Part shown: piece by piece, positions 18,107-26,931 of the stretch
Layout of the letters: each line of letters starts with the position of its first letter
Position numbering within the stretch: position 1 is the stretch's first letter
Assembly (NCBI RefSeq): GCF_965229315.1
Contig: NZ_CBDDJA010000002.1
Span: 620,001-684,000 of the forward strand
From: Pelomonas sp965229315
GTDB taxonomy: Bacteria; Pseudomonadota; Gammaproteobacteria; Burkholderiales; Burkholderiaceae_C
Direction of reading: 5' to 3'
DNA: 64,000 nucleotides
Notes under the pieces: generated by a model
Told to the model about the DNA's origin: nothing
The model's input: only the letters and a program-made list of their open reading frames with translations
Database searches by the model: none
Program-made: the position numbers and the translations under genes

Positions 18107-18733
18107 ATGGCAACTGCAAAGAAAGCGCCGGCCAAGAAGGCCGCTGCAACCCCGGCGAAGAAGGCCGCTCCGGCCAAGAAGGCGGCGACGCCTGCGAAGA
18201 AGGCGGCCCCGGCCAAGAAGGCGGCGACGCCTGCGAAGAAGGCAGCTCCGGCCAAGAAGGCAGCAACGCCTGCGAAGAAGGCAGCTCCGGCCAAGAAGGC
18301 GGCAACGCCTGCGAAGAAGGCAGCCCCGGCCAAGAAGGCGGCAACGCCTGCGAAGAAGGCAGCTCCGGCCAAGAAGGCGGCAACGCCTGCGAAGAAGGCA
18401 GCTCCGGCCAAGAAGGCGGCAACGCCTGCAAAGAAGGCAGCTCCGGCCAAGAAGGCCGCAGCACCTGCGAAGAAGGCCGCTGCCCCTAAGAAGGCTGCTG
18501 CGCCTGCGAAGAAGGCCGCGACGCCTGCGAAGAAGGCTGCTGCTGCGCCGAAGAAGGCCGCTGCTGCCAAGCCCGCTGCAAAGCCTGCCGCCAAGAAGGC
18601 TGCTGCGCCGAAGAAGGCCGCTGCCAAGCCTGCCCCTGCGGCCAAGCCTGCTGCTGCTGCACCGGCTCCCGCGGCCAAGACCGCGTTGAGCCCGCAAGCT
18701 GCCTGGCCCTTCCCGACCGGCAACAAGCCCTAA
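18107..18733 (+). CDS. Histone H1-like Ala/Lys/Pro-rich DNA-binding protein
   Basis: 208 aa from the ATG at 18107, preceded by AAGGAG at ideal spacing. Almost the whole protein consists of AAPAKKAATPAKK-type repeats, lacks any globular domain and is strongly basic. It resembles the C-terminal tail of histone H1 and bacterial proteins of the BpH1/HctB/AlgP kind, which bind DNA without sequence preference and may shape the nucleoid. The last 40 residues turn to AAAKPA repeats and end in AAWPFPTGNKP. Length is likely to vary between strains. Confidence 0.85.
   Translation: MATAKKAPAKKAAATPAKKAAPAKKAATPAKKAAPAKKAATPAKKAAPAKKAATPAKKAAPAKKAATPAKKAAPAKKAATPAKKAAPAKKAATPAKKAAPAKKAATPAKKAAPAKKAAAPAKKAAAPKKAAAPAKKAATPAKKAAAAPKKAAAAKPAAKPAAKKAAAPKKAAAKPAPAAKPAAAAPAPAAKTALSPQAAWPFPTGNKP
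18146..18457 (+). repeat. Eight tandem 39-bp coding repeats
   Basis: Eight successive copies of a 39-bp unit encode ATPAKKAAPAKKA. The copies differ mainly by synonymous changes (for example GCC/GCA and GGC/GCA positions), so slippage or recombination would change the protein by 13-residue steps without a frameshift. Confidence 0.8.
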
Positions 18734-18797
18734 TCCGGCGATCCGCTGACTCGCCGCCGGGTGGCTCGTCCACCCGGGTGCCGGCGACACCAGCCAG

Positions 18798-18830
18798 CCC
18801 GGCCCGAGTTCCGCTCGGTGCCGGGTTTTT
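18798..18830 (+). terminator. Intrinsic terminator after the H1-like gene
   Basis: CCCGGC-CCGAG ... CTCGG-T-GCCGGG forms an 11-bp stem with one bulge, followed by TTTTT. It lies 65 bp after the stop codon. The remaining 135 bp to the next gene hold nothing I can name. Confidence 0.85.
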
Positions 18831-18965
18831 ATTTGTGCCATCGCTCAGGCGTGGCTTGCCTCGCGAGGTGGGTGCCGTGGCGCGTCGGTGGCGATCAGCG
18901 GACCACGCGCGGCCCGTTCTCTGACCCCGCAATCGACCCAGGATGCCGGCCTTGCCGCTTCCCGC

Positions 18966-20003
18966 TCAGGGATAAAAGACGTTGACGCTGTAGCCGCTCA
19001 CGCGCTGCCCGCCGGTGCTGAACAGCAGGCTGAGCGTCTGTTCGGACTCCGCGTTCACCTGCGTCAAAGCCGGGCTCGTGGTTTCGGGACCGAGCACGCG
19101 ACGCGCGAAGGGCGCCCCAGTGGTGTCGGTCAGGTTGAGCTCGATCCACGGCGCGGCCACGTCCACACCTGTCTTGTTGCGCAGCGAAAGGGTCAGCCTG
19201 TAGCTGCCGCTGCCGACCGGGTTCAGCGAGGTCGAGTCGATGCTGAGTGCATCGATTCGCCGCCAGGGCTGGATCTCGCAGCCTCCCAGCCCGCACAGGG
19301 CCTGCAGCGGCCCGCGCAGGCCCGGGTGCAGCGCGGCGATGGCGTCGCGGAAATGCAGCGCGACCTGCAGGGCCAGCAGCGCGGCGAGCAGCAGGGCGCC
19401 GATGGCCAGCGCGAGTTGCACGCGGGGTCGGTTCCAGCGCGCGCTGGTCTCGGCGCGCCGCATGAACTCCGGCACCACGGGTTCGGCGGGCGTGATGGCC
19501 TGGTCCGGCTTGGCGACCTTGCCTGGCTTGCCCGGCTTCTCGGCCGGCTCGGCGGCCATGGCGGGCATGGGCGATGCATCGGGCGCTGGCTCGTCGTCGG
19601 CGAAGACGTCCACGGGCCTGGGCTCCGGCGTGCGCGCCGCGGGCGGCTGCGCCGGCGGGGCGTCATCCACCCAGCGCGGTTCGTGGCGGCCGGGTTCCGC
19701 GGGCCAGCCGGTGGGCAGGTCGTCGCTGCGGACCTCGGGCTGCGGTGGCGGCAACCAGTCCGGCGGGCTGTGCGCGGCGGGCGGTTCGGGCGGCGGCGGC
19801 AGCGGTTCGGGTGGCGCAGCCACGGGCGCGTACTGCGGCGGCCAGGGCGGTGGGGCATCGCGCTCGATGTCGAAGAGCATCTCGCGCGCATCGAAGATTT
19901 CCGCGCAGCGCCCGCAGCGCACCCAGCCATCGGAGACGCGCAACTGGTCCTCGACGACCCTGAAGATCGTGCCGCAGGCCGTGCAGCGCGTCGCGAGGCT
20001 CAT
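18966..20003 (-). CDS. Zinc-ribbon / DUF3426 membrane protein
   Basis: 345 aa. The N-terminus is an MJ0042-type zinc ribbon (TRCTACGTIFRV ... VRCGRCAEIFDA; two CxxC pairs). A Pro-rich segment (50-180) follows, then one transmembrane helix (VQLALAIGALLLAALLALQVA) and a C-terminal DUF3426 domain expected in the periplasm. Function unknown; it is the last gene of the accB-accC-prmA run and overlaps prmA by 4 bp. Confidence 0.85.
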   Translation of the reverse strand: MSLATRCTACGTIFRVVEDQLRVSDGWVRCGRCAEIFDAREMLFDIERDAPPPWPPQYAPVAAPPEPLPPPPEPPAAHSPPDWLPPPQPEVRSDDLPTGWPAEPGRHEPRWVDDAPPAQPPAARTPEPRPVDVFADDEPAPDASPMPAMAAEPAEKPGKPGKVAKPDQAITPAEPVVPEFMRRAETSARWNRPRVQLALAIGALLLAALLALQVALHFRDAIAALHPGLRGPLQALCGLGGCEIQPWRRIDALSIDSTSLNPVGSGSYRLTLSLRNKTGVDVAAPWIELNLTDTTGAPFARRVLGPETTSPALTQVNAESEQTLSLLFSTGGQRVSGYSVNVFYP

Positions 20004-20902
20004 GCGCTCTCGGGTTTGTGCGCAGTCATCAGGATCCAGCCCTCCTCGCTGTCGCTGACTTCGAGCGCCATCCAGGGCGCGTAGGCCGCCTTCAGCTCGT
20101 CAGCCTGGCGCTCCAGGATGCCGGCGAGGATGAGGTGGCCACCGGGCGCGACATGGGCGCACAGCAGCGGCGCGAGCAGCTTCAGCGGCTGGGCCAGGAT
20201 GTTGGCGATGACCAGCGGGTACTCGTCCTGGGCCAGCTCGGGCAGGCCGGTGTTGAGCGTCACGCCGTTGGCGCGGGCGTTGTCCTTCGAGGACGTGATG
20301 GCGGCGGGGTCGATGTCCACGGCGTCGATGCGCTTGGCGCCGTGCAGCGCCGCGCCGATGGCGAGGATGCCGGAGCCGCAGCCGTAGTCCAGCACCCGGG
20401 GCCAGGCCTCGTGGCGGGTCGCGATCCAGCGCAGGCACATGCGCGTCGTCGGGTGCGTGCCGGTGCCGAAGGCCAGCCCCGGGTCCAGCCGCATGACACG
20501 GGCGGCCTGGGGCGGAGCCTCGTGCCAGCTCGGCACGATCCAGAACTCGGGCGTGATCTCGACCGGCGCGAACTGGCTCTGCGTCAGCCGCACCCAGTCC
20601 TGCTCGGGCACGGCCTGGATGGCCTGCACATGCACGTCGGCGGCCCAGTCCTGCGCAAGGAGGAGCGTGGCGACTTCGGTGGCCTCGGCTTCGCTGGGGA
20701 ACAGCGCCTTGACGACGGAGCGTTCCCAGCCGGCCTTGGGTGCGGGCATGCCGGGCTCGCCGAAAAGGGCGTGTTCGGCCTCGGTGTCGGCGTCGGCGTC
20801 CTCGACGGAGACCGCGAGCGCGTCGATCTCCATCAGCGCATCGCTGACGGTCTCGACGTCGGCCTCGCGGCAGACCAGCGCAAGTTCAAACAGATGACTC
20901 AT
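20000..20902 (-). CDS. prmA: Ribosomal protein L11 methyltransferase
   Basis: 300 aa. SAM-binding motif I VLDYGCGSGILAIGAA, then DIDPAAITSSKDNA and the catalytic-loop motif VIANILAQPL (NxxA/P type) typical of PrmA. The N-terminal 110 residues form the substrate-recognition domain. It methylates ribosomal protein L11. It follows accC by 43 bp in the same direction. Confidence 0.95.
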   Translation of the reverse strand: MSHLFELALVCREADVETVSDALMEIDALAVSVEDADADTEAEHALFGEPGMPAPKAGWERSVVKALFPSEAEATEVATLLLAQDWAADVHVQAIQAVPEQDWVRLTQSQFAPVEITPEFWIVPSWHEAPPQAARVMRLDPGLAFGTGTHPTTRMCLRWIATRHEAWPRVLDYGCGSGILAIGAALHGAKRIDAVDIDPAAITSSKDNARANGVTLNTGLPELAQDEYPLVIANILAQPLKLLAPLLCAHVAPGGHLILAGILERQADELKAAYAPWMALEVSDSEEGWILMTAHKPESA

Positions 20903-20945
20903 GCGCCGTATTGTCCCGCGACTGACCAGGCCAGCGCGGGTCGCG

Positions 20946-22295
20946 TCATCGTTTGTGCGCGGCCATCCAGCCTTCGAGGTAGTGGATGCTCGTGCCGCCC
21001 TCGATGAACTTGGCGTCCGCCATCAGCTCGCGGTGCAGCGGGATGTTGGTCTGGATGCCTTCCACGACCGTCTCGCTGAGCGCGATGCGCATGCGCGCCA
21101 GCGCCTGCTCGCGTGTGTCGCCGTGGACGATGATCTTGCCGATCATGGAGTCGTAGTTCGGCGGCACGAAGTAGTTCGTGTAGGCATGCGAGTCCACGCG
21201 CACGCCAGGGCCGCCAGGCGCGTGCCACATGGTGATGCGGCCGGGCGACGGCACGAACTTGACCGGGTCTTCGGCGTTGATGCGGCATTCGATGGCGTGG
21301 CCGCGCATCTCGATCTGGCGCTGCGTGAAGGGCAGCTTCTCGCCGGCCGCGATCTTGATCTGCTGCTGCACGATGTCGATGCCGGTGACCATCTCCGTCA
21401 CCGGGTGCTCCACCTGCACGCGCGTGTTCATCTCGATGAAGTAGAACTCGCCGTTCTCGTACAGGAACTCGAACGTGCCGGCACCGCGGTAGCCCATCTT
21501 CTTGCAGGCGGCGGCGCAGCGGTCACCGACCTTCTCGATGGCGCGGCGGGGAATGCCGGGGGCGGGCGCTTCCTCGATGATCTTCTGGTGGCGGCGCTGC
21601 ATGGAGCAGTCGCGCTCGCCCAGCCAGACGGCGTTCTTGTACGTGTCGGCGAGGATCTGGATCTCCACATGGCGCGGGTTCTCCAGGAACTTCTCCATGT
21701 AGACCTCGGGGTTGCCGAAGGCGGCACCCGCTTCGGCACGCGTCGTCTGCACCGCGTGCACGAGGGCCGCTTCGGTGTGCACGACGCGCATGCCGCGGCC
21801 ACCGCCGCCGCCGGCCGCCTTGATGATGACCGGGTAGCCCACCGAGCGGGCGATGCGGATGATCTCCTTCGGATCCTCGGGCAGGGCGCCCTCGGAGCCC
21901 GGCACGCAGGGCACGCCGGCGCGGATCATGGCCTGCTTGGCCGAGACCTTGTCGCCCATCAGGCGGATGGACTCGGGCGTCGGGCCGATGAAGGTGAAGC
22001 CGCTGCGTTCCACGCGCTCGGCAAAGTCGGCGTTCTCGCTGAGGAAGCCGTAGCCGGGGTGGATGGCCTCGGCGTCGGTCACCTCGGCTGTGGCGATGAT
22101 GGCCGGCATGCTGAGGTAGCTCTGCGCTGACGGCGCCGGGCCGATGCAGACGGCCTCGTCGGCCAGGCGCACGTACTTGGCGTCGCGGTCGGCCTCGGAG
22201 TAGACGACGACGGACTTGATGCCGAGTTCTCGGCACGCACGCTGGATGCGCAACGCGATCTCGCCTCGATTGGCGATCAGAACTTTCTTAAACAT
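20946..22295 (-). CDS. accC: Acetyl-CoA carboxylase, biotin carboxylase subunit
   Basis: 449 aa, standard length. Begins MFKKVLIANRGEIALRIQRA. The ATP-grasp domain shows the Gly-rich loop GGGGRGMRVV, ERDCSMQRRHQKIIEEAPAP, and EMNTRVQVEHPVTE with ligands for Mg-ATP and bicarbonate. It carboxylates biotin on AccB in the first step of fatty-acid synthesis. Nine bp separate it from accB. Confidence 0.98.
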   Translation of the reverse strand: MFKKVLIANRGEIALRIQRACRELGIKSVVVYSEADRDAKYVRLADEAVCIGPAPSAQSYLSMPAIIATAEVTDAEAIHPGYGFLSENADFAERVERSGFTFIGPTPESIRLMGDKVSAKQAMIRAGVPCVPGSEGALPEDPKEIIRIARSVGYPVIIKAAGGGGGRGMRVVHTEAALVHAVQTTRAEAGAAFGNPEVYMEKFLENPRHVEIQILADTYKNAVWLGERDCSMQRRHQKIIEEAPAPGIPRRAIEKVGDRCAAACKKMGYRGAGTFEFLYENGEFYFIEMNTRVQVEHPVTEMVTGIDIVQQQIKIAAGEKLPFTQRQIEMRGHAIECRINAEDPVKFVPSPGRITMWHAPGGPGVRVDSHAYTNYFVPPNYDSMIGKIIVHGDTREQALARMRIALSETVVEGIQTNIPLHRELMADAKFIEGGTSIHYLEGWMAAHKR

Positions 22296-22304
22296 CGAGT
22301 GGCC

Positions 22305-22763
22305 TCACTCGATGATGAACAGCGGCTGGCCGAATTCGACCGCCTGGCCGTTCTCGCACATGATCTTCGTGATCGTGCCGCTCTTGTCGGCCTCGATCTC
22401 GTTCATGATCTTCATCGCTTCGATGATGCAGATGGGCTCGCCTTCCTTGACCTGCTGGCCCACGTCGGCGAATGCCTTGGCGTTGGGGCTGGAGGCGCGG
22501 TAGAAGGTGCCCACCATGGGCGACTTGACGACGTGGCCGGTCTCGACGGGCGCGGCGGCAGGTGCTGCTGCGGCGGCGGGCTGGGCGGGCGCAGCCACCG
22601 GGGCGGCCGGCGCCGGCGCATAGACCGGCTGCATGGCCACGGCTGCGGCCGGGTCGGCCTTGACGATGCGGACCTTGCCATCGGCCTCGGTGATTTCCAG
22701 TTCGGAGATGTTCGATTCCGAAACCAGGTCGATCAGGGTTTTGAGCTTGCGCAGGTCCATCAT
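22305..22763 (-). CDS. accB: Biotin carboxyl carrier protein of acetyl-CoA carboxylase
   Basis: 152 aa. N-terminal helical part (MDLRKLKTLIDLVSESNISELEI), an Ala/Pro linker, and the C-terminal biotinyl domain with the biotinylation motif EAMKIMNEIEA. Carries biotin between AccC and the carboxyltransferase. Operon with accC; aroQ lies 51 bp upstream. Confidence 0.98.
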   Translation of the reverse strand: MMDLRKLKTLIDLVSESNISELEITEADGKVRIVKADPAAAVAMQPVYAPAPAAPVAAPAQPAAAAAPAAAPVETGHVVKSPMVGTFYRASSPNAKAFADVGQQVKEGEPICIIEAMKIMNEIEADKSGTITKIMCENGQAVEFGQPLFIIE

Positions 22764-22814
22764 GGCTCCAGGCTGTTGTAGTTGTGGAGAAGGGGCAAAG
22801 CCGGCGCCTGGATC

Positions 22815-23261
22815 TCAGGCGCCGGCTTCCAACGATTCGAGGGCGTGGCGCAGCGCGAGGCGGTAGCCGCTGGCGCCGAGACCGCAGATGACGCCGACCG
22901 CCAGGTCACTCAGATAACTGTGGTGGCGGAAGGGTTCGCGGCGGTGGATGTTCGACAGGTGGACTTCGATGAAGGGCAGGGCCACGCCGGCCAGTGCGTC
23001 GCGGATGGCGACGCTGGTGTGCGTGTACGCGGCCGGATTGATGACGATGAAGCGCGTGCCGTCGCTTCGCGCGGCCTGGATGCGGTCCACCAGGGCGCCT
23101 TCGTGGTTGCTCTGGAAGCTCACCACCTTGGCGCCGGCAACTGCCGCGATCGCGCCCAGTTCGGCGTCGATCTGCTCCAGGGTCTGCGCGCCATACACCT
23201 CAGGCTCGCGGGTGCCGAGCAGGTTGAGGTTGGGGCCATGCAGGACGAGAACTTGCATCAA
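22815..23261 (-). CDS. aroQ: 3-dehydroquinate dehydratase, type II
   Basis: 148 aa. Shows the type II hallmarks HGPNLNLLGTREPEVYG with the catalytic Tyr, FQSNHEGALVDRI, INPAAYTHTSVAIRDAL and EVHLSNIHRREPFRHHSYLS with the catalytic His. Third step of the shikimate pathway. First gene of the aroQ-accB-accC-prmA run, an arrangement common in beta- and gammaproteobacteria. Confidence 0.97.
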   Translation of the reverse strand: MMQVLVLHGPNLNLLGTREPEVYGAQTLEQIDAELGAIAAVAGAKVVSFQSNHEGALVDRIQAARSDGTRFIVINPAAYTHTSVAIRDALAGVALPFIEVHLSNIHRREPFRHHSYLSDLAVGVICGLGASGYRLALRHALESLEAGA

Positions 23262-23403
23262 ACACGCGGCAGCACGCTGGCCCGAAGGTCTAGGGAGCCA
23301 CCACTAAATTGAGGAAGGGCGCACTTTACGCTTTTTGGCGCCGGTTTCCCGCCGGATAGGGAAATTCTCGGGGTCGGTGCGCCGCGCGGGTGCGCGGCTG
23401 CGG

Positions 23404-23946
23404 TCAGCCGGCGGTCTTGGCCAATTCCCGCAGCTCTTCCAGGCGGCTGACGCCCAGGCGACGCCAGTTGATCTCGCCGCCGGTGTCGAACGCGAGCGAA
23501 AACGGCAGCCCGCCCGCGGTGTTGCCCAGTTCGCGCACCAGCGCGAGGCCCTGCGATCCGGCCAGCGCGATGGGGAAGTCCAGCGGCGTCTTGTGCAGGA
23601 AGGCCTTCACCGGATCCAACTGGTCCACCGCCAGGCCCACGACCTGCCAGCCCTTGGCCTGCGCTTCCTTGTAGAACTGGTTGATCTCGGGCAGTTCCTT
23701 CACGCAGGGCGCGCACCAGGTGGCCCAGAAGTTCACCAGCAACGGCTTGCCGCGCCAGCGCGCCACGTCCAGCGGCTCGCCGTCCAGCCCCGGGAAGCGC
23801 TGCGCCCAGAAGGCCTGGGCCTCGGGCGACAGCGGCTGGCCCGCGTTCTTGTGAGAGGGGCCGCCTCGCAGCGCGACGAAGGCGCCCAGCGCTGCAGCGC
23901 CCAGCCCGGCACCGATGACGAAGCCGCGGCGTTGGATGGGGGTCAT
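23404..23946 (-). CDS. TlpA-family thiol-disulfide protein
   Basis: 180 aa from the ATG at 23946. An N-terminal signal/anchor (RRGFVIGAGLGAAALGAFVAL) precedes a thioredoxin fold with the active site FWATWCAPCVKELPEI. Exported TlpA/ResA proteins reduce disulfides of periplasmic substrates, often in cytochrome c maturation. It starts 2 bp after the stop of the preceding conserved gene. Confidence 0.88.
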   Translation of the reverse strand: MTPIQRRGFVIGAGLGAAALGAFVALRGGPSHKNAGQPLSPEAQAFWAQRFPGLDGEPLDVARWRGKPLLVNFWATWCAPCVKELPEINQFYKEAQAKGWQVVGLAVDQLDPVKAFLHKTPLDFPIALAGSQGLALVRELGNTAGGLPFSLAFDTGGEINWRRLGVSRLEELRELAKTAG

Positions 23947-23948
23947 GG

Positions 23949-24557
23949 TTAGGGGGTATCCAACAGATGTTGCAAAGCGGCCAGGTCGCCGCGCTCGGTG
24001 TGGCCGCGCGCATCGGGCTTGAGCGCGCCGCGCAGGTCGTCGAAGTCCAGGATGGTGAGGCACAACGTCACCCGCTCCTGCAGCGCGGGGCAGGGGACGT
24101 CCAGGATCAGCATGTCCACCGACCGCGCCCGGCCGCCTCGGGCGCTTTTCGGGCCGGGCGTCTCTGCCACGTCGAAGTCCAGCCCGCGGTTCAGCAACTC
24201 GATCTCGGTGGCCTTGCTGTCGTCGCAATAGAGCTGCAGGTGCACGTTGGACAACCGTGTGGCGGTGCCGCGCCAGACGGCGCCGGTCAGGTGCGGGCGG
24301 AACTCCGCCAGCCGCGCCATCCACTCGGCGGCCAGCTCACGCAGCGCGCGCAGTTCGCCCGGCTGCGTGTCGGCGTGGAAGATGGCGATGTGCTCGCGCA
24401 CCGCGTCCTCCACCTCGTCGTTGCCGGGCAGCGCGGCGCGCGGCGCGCCCAGGTCGCGGGCGGCGCGCTGCTTGGCGGGGCCCCAGTCCATGCCCTCGTC
24501 GACGATCAGGCGTGCCGCCATCGCGGCGATTTCAGCCGCGGTCCCTTGCTCGCTCAT
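23949..24557 (-). CDS. Conserved protein of unknown function
   Basis: 202 aa from the ATG at 24557, overlapping the mtgA stop (ATGA). The N-terminus AARLIVDEGMDWGPAKQRAARDLG and LPGNDEVEDAVREHIAIFHAD look like a conserved helical domain I cannot name. The C-terminal half is beta-rich (SVDMLILDVPCP, VTLCLTILDFDDLRG). No signal peptide, so cytoplasmic. Position between mtgA and the TlpA gene is its only functional hint. Confidence 0.75.
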   Translation of the reverse strand: MSEQGTAAEIAAMAARLIVDEGMDWGPAKQRAARDLGAPRAALPGNDEVEDAVREHIAIFHADTQPGELRALRELAAEWMARLAEFRPHLTGAVWRGTATRLSNVHLQLYCDDSKATEIELLNRGLDFDVAETPGPKSARGGRARSVDMLILDVPCPALQERVTLCLTILDFDDLRGALKPDARGHTERGDLAALQHLLDTP

Positions 24558-25267
24558 GGCAGCTGCGCGCCGGTCATGCGCCCCACGATGAGGCCCGCCC
24601 GGCCGATGACGTAGGGCGACGCCGGCTGGCGCTCGAAGCGCTTGGGTGCCGGCAGCATCACCGCCAGCCGCGCCGCCTCGAAGGTGCCCAGCCGTGCGGC
24701 ATCGGTGTGGAAGTAGTGCCGCGCCGCCGCCTGTGCGCCGAACAGGCCCTCGCCCCATTCCACGCTGTTCAGGTAGATCTCCAGGATGCGGTCCTTGCTC
24801 AGCAGCGCCTCCAGCGTCAGCGTGATGGCGAGCTCCTGGCCCTTGCGCAGCAGCGTGCGCTCGCCGGACAGGAACAGGTTCTTGGCCAGCTGTTGCGTGA
24901 TGGTGGAGCCGCCGATGACCTTGGCCACGCTCTTGCCGCGCGCCTGCGCACGGGCCTGCGCCTTCTCGTTCTTCTTCCAGGCGCCCTTGAGCGCGTCCCA
25001 GTCCACGCCGCCGTGCTGGGCGAAGGTGTCGTCCTCGCTGGCGATGACGGCGCGCTTCAGCGTCCTGGGCAGTTGATCGTCATCCACCCATTGCTGCGCC
25101 CAGGCCACCTGCTGCTTCTCCTTCAGCAGGCGCAGCGCCTCGCTGCGCTGGAAGCTGGTGGACTGCGGCGCGACCCAGCGCATCAGCAGGATGCGGCCGG
25201 CGAACCAGAGCTGCAGGCACAGCACGGCCAGCACCAGCACGGCGACGAGGCGGATGGCGTGGCGCAT
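24554..25267 (-). CDS. mtgA: Monofunctional peptidoglycan transglycosylase
   Basis: 237 aa from the ATG at 25267 (TGATG junction with aroE). One N-terminal membrane anchor, then the GT51 domain: catalytic Glu in VIASEDDTFAQHGGVDW, GGSTITQQLAKNLFLS, RKGQELAITLTLE and KDRILEIYLNSVEWGEG. No transpeptidase domain, so it only polymerises glycan strands at the outer face of the inner membrane. Confidence 0.95.
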   Translation of the reverse strand: MRHAIRLVAVLVLAVLCLQLWFAGRILLMRWVAPQSTSFQRSEALRLLKEKQQVAWAQQWVDDDQLPRTLKRAVIASEDDTFAQHGGVDWDALKGAWKKNEKAQARAQARGKSVAKVIGGSTITQQLAKNLFLSGERTLLRKGQELAITLTLEALLSKDRILEIYLNSVEWGEGLFGAQAAARHYFHTDAARLGTFEAARLAVMLPAPKRFERQPASPYVIGRAGLIVGRMTGAQLP

Positions 25268-26082
25268 CACAGCGTGCTCCTGAGCGCGGCGAGCACCGGT
25301 GCCGTGTCCGGCCGCACGCCGCGCCACAAGAAGAAGGCTTCGGCCGCCTGCTCGACCAGCATGCCCAGGCCGTCGCGGGGCTCGGCGCCGTGGGCGGCGG
25401 CCCAGTCCAGGAAGCCTTGCGCCTTGGGGCCGTACATCATGTCCAGCGCCAGGCTGCCCGGCTTCAGCACGCGGGGGTTCACCGGCGACGCCAGGCCCGC
25501 CAGGCTGGTGCTGGTCGCGTTGACGACGATGTCCTGCGCGGCGGGTGCGTCGGCCAGCGTCGTGGCTGTCAGCGGGACGCCCAGGTCCGCATGGCTGTCG
25601 ACCAGCGCCTGCGCCTTGTCCAGCGTGCGGTTCACGACGGTGATGCCGGCGGGGCTGGCCGCGATCAGGCTGCCCAGCACGCCGGCCGCCGCGCCGCCGG
25701 CGCCGACCAGCAGCACGCGCAGGCCGGCCAGCGGGCGGCGTGCGTTGCGCTGGACGTCGTTGACGAGGCCGGCGCCGTCGGTGTTGTCGCCCACCCAGCC
25801 GCCTTTGTCGAAGCGCAGCGTGTTGACGGCGGCCGCGCGCGTCGCGCGCTCGGTGTGCTCGGTGGCCAGCGCGAAGGCGTCGAACTTGAACGGCACGGTG
25901 ATGTTGCAGCCCTTCGCGCCTGACGCCGCGAACGAGCGCAATGCGACCTCGAAGCCGTCCAGCGGCGCCAGCAGGCGCTCGTAGGTCAGGGCCTGGCCGG
26001 TCTGCGCGGCAAACATCGCGTGGATGGCCGGCGAGCGGCTGTGCTCGACCGGATTGCCCACCACGGCATATCGGTCCGTCAT
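25267..26082 (-). CDS. aroE: Shikimate dehydrogenase
   Basis: 271 aa. Substrate site GNPVEHSRSPAIH and GCNITVPFK, the DNTDGAGLVND motif, the NADP-binding LLVGAGGAAAGVL and NRTLDKAQ. Reduces 3-dehydroshikimate to shikimate. Overlaps the tonB-like gene by 4 bp and mtgA by 1 bp, in an operon. Confidence 0.97.
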   Translation of the reverse strand: MTDRYAVVGNPVEHSRSPAIHAMFAAQTGQALTYERLLAPLDGFEVALRSFAASGAKGCNITVPFKFDAFALATEHTERATRAAAVNTLRFDKGGWVGDNTDGAGLVNDVQRNARRPLAGLRVLLVGAGGAAAGVLGSLIAASPAGITVVNRTLDKAQALVDSHADLGVPLTATTLADAPAAQDIVVNATSTSLAGLASPVNPRVLKPGSLALDMMYGPKAQGFLDWAAAHGAEPRDGLGMLVEQAAEAFFLWRGVRPDTAPVLAALRSTL

Positions 26083-26930
26083 GGCTGTCCTGTCAACGTG
26101 GTTTCCAGCCCTTCGTCGCGCGTGAACTTGAAGCGCGACGTGATGACCAGCACCTCGGCGCCGCGCAGCATGTCGCGGCTGAAGTTGCCGAACGGCGAGG
26201 CCGCCTGCACGATGGCGATGGCGCGGCGGTCCAGCGTGGCGTTGCCGCTGGTGGCGACGATCTCGGTCTCGATGACGCGGCCCTTGTGGTCGATGTGGAT
26301 GTTCATCGTCAGTTCACCGTACAGCTTCTGGCCGCGCGACTCGGGGAAGTCGCGCGTGCCGCGCTCCTCGATGCGGCGGCGCAGCTGGTCGTAGTACTGC
26401 GCGTAGACCACCTCGCGCGTGGCCGGGCTGATGTAGCGCTTGCGCGGCCGCGCGCTCTCGTCGTTGACGCGCTTCTCGATCTCGGCGAGCAGGTCCACCA
26501 GCTGGCGGCGCTTCTCGGCCTGGGCGCGCTCGGTGGGGTCGGTCTTCTCGCGGCGAGGGTCGGGCGGCGGCAGCAGTGCCAGTTCGCGGCGCACCTGGGT
26601 CAGCAGTTGCTGCTGCTGCTCCTGCAACTGCGCGATCTGCGTGTGCTGCACCTCGGCGGCGTCGCCCACCTCGCTGCGGCGTGCGGGCGGCAGTGGCGAC
26701 GTGGCACGCCCCGTCTCCTGGTTGCTGCCGCCTGCCAGGTTGGCCTGCGCCAGCGCCTGGGCCTTGGTGGGCGCTTCGCTGGAGCGGGTGTTGACCAGCA
26801 CCACCTCCAGCGGCGTGTCCTGGAAGATGCGGTTGAACGCCTCGGGCGCGGCCACGCGCAGGCTGAGCAGCGACACATGCACGCCGACGGAGAACGCCAG
26901 CGCGATCTGCAGCGTGCTCAGCGCGCGCAT
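26079..26930 (-). CDS. TonB-like energy transducer protein
   Basis: 283 aa. One N-terminal helix (LQIALAFSVGVHVSLLSL), a long charged helical middle with LQEQQQQLLTQVRRELALL in place of the usual Pro-Lys rod, and a C-terminal TonB fold (GELTMNIHIDHKGRVIETEIV ... LDRRAIAIVQAASPFGNF). Such proteins link the proton-driven ExbBD motor to outer-membrane receptors, but no exbBD is nearby and the family also holds members of unproven role. Confidence 0.82.
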   Translation of the reverse strand: MRALSTLQIALAFSVGVHVSLLSLRVAAPEAFNRIFQDTPLEVVLVNTRSSEAPTKAQALAQANLAGGSNQETGRATSPLPPARRSEVGDAAEVQHTQIAQLQEQQQQLLTQVRRELALLPPPDPRREKTDPTERAQAEKRRQLVDLLAEIEKRVNDESARPRKRYISPATREVVYAQYYDQLRRRIEERGTRDFPESRGQKLYGELTMNIHIDHKGRVIETEIVATSGNATLDRRAIAIVQAASPFGNFSRDMLRGAEVLVITSRFKFTRDEGLETTLTGQP

Positions 26931-26931
26931 G

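Noticed and set aside
18146..18457. Regular repeats that might suggest a CRISPR array
   Set aside because: Repeats are contiguous, in frame and coding, with no spacers.
17956..18841. Long minus-strand frames opposite the H1-like gene
   Set aside because: They mirror the 39-bp repeats (GAAFFAGVAAFL-type periodic sequence); the plus frame has the RBS and a known protein type.
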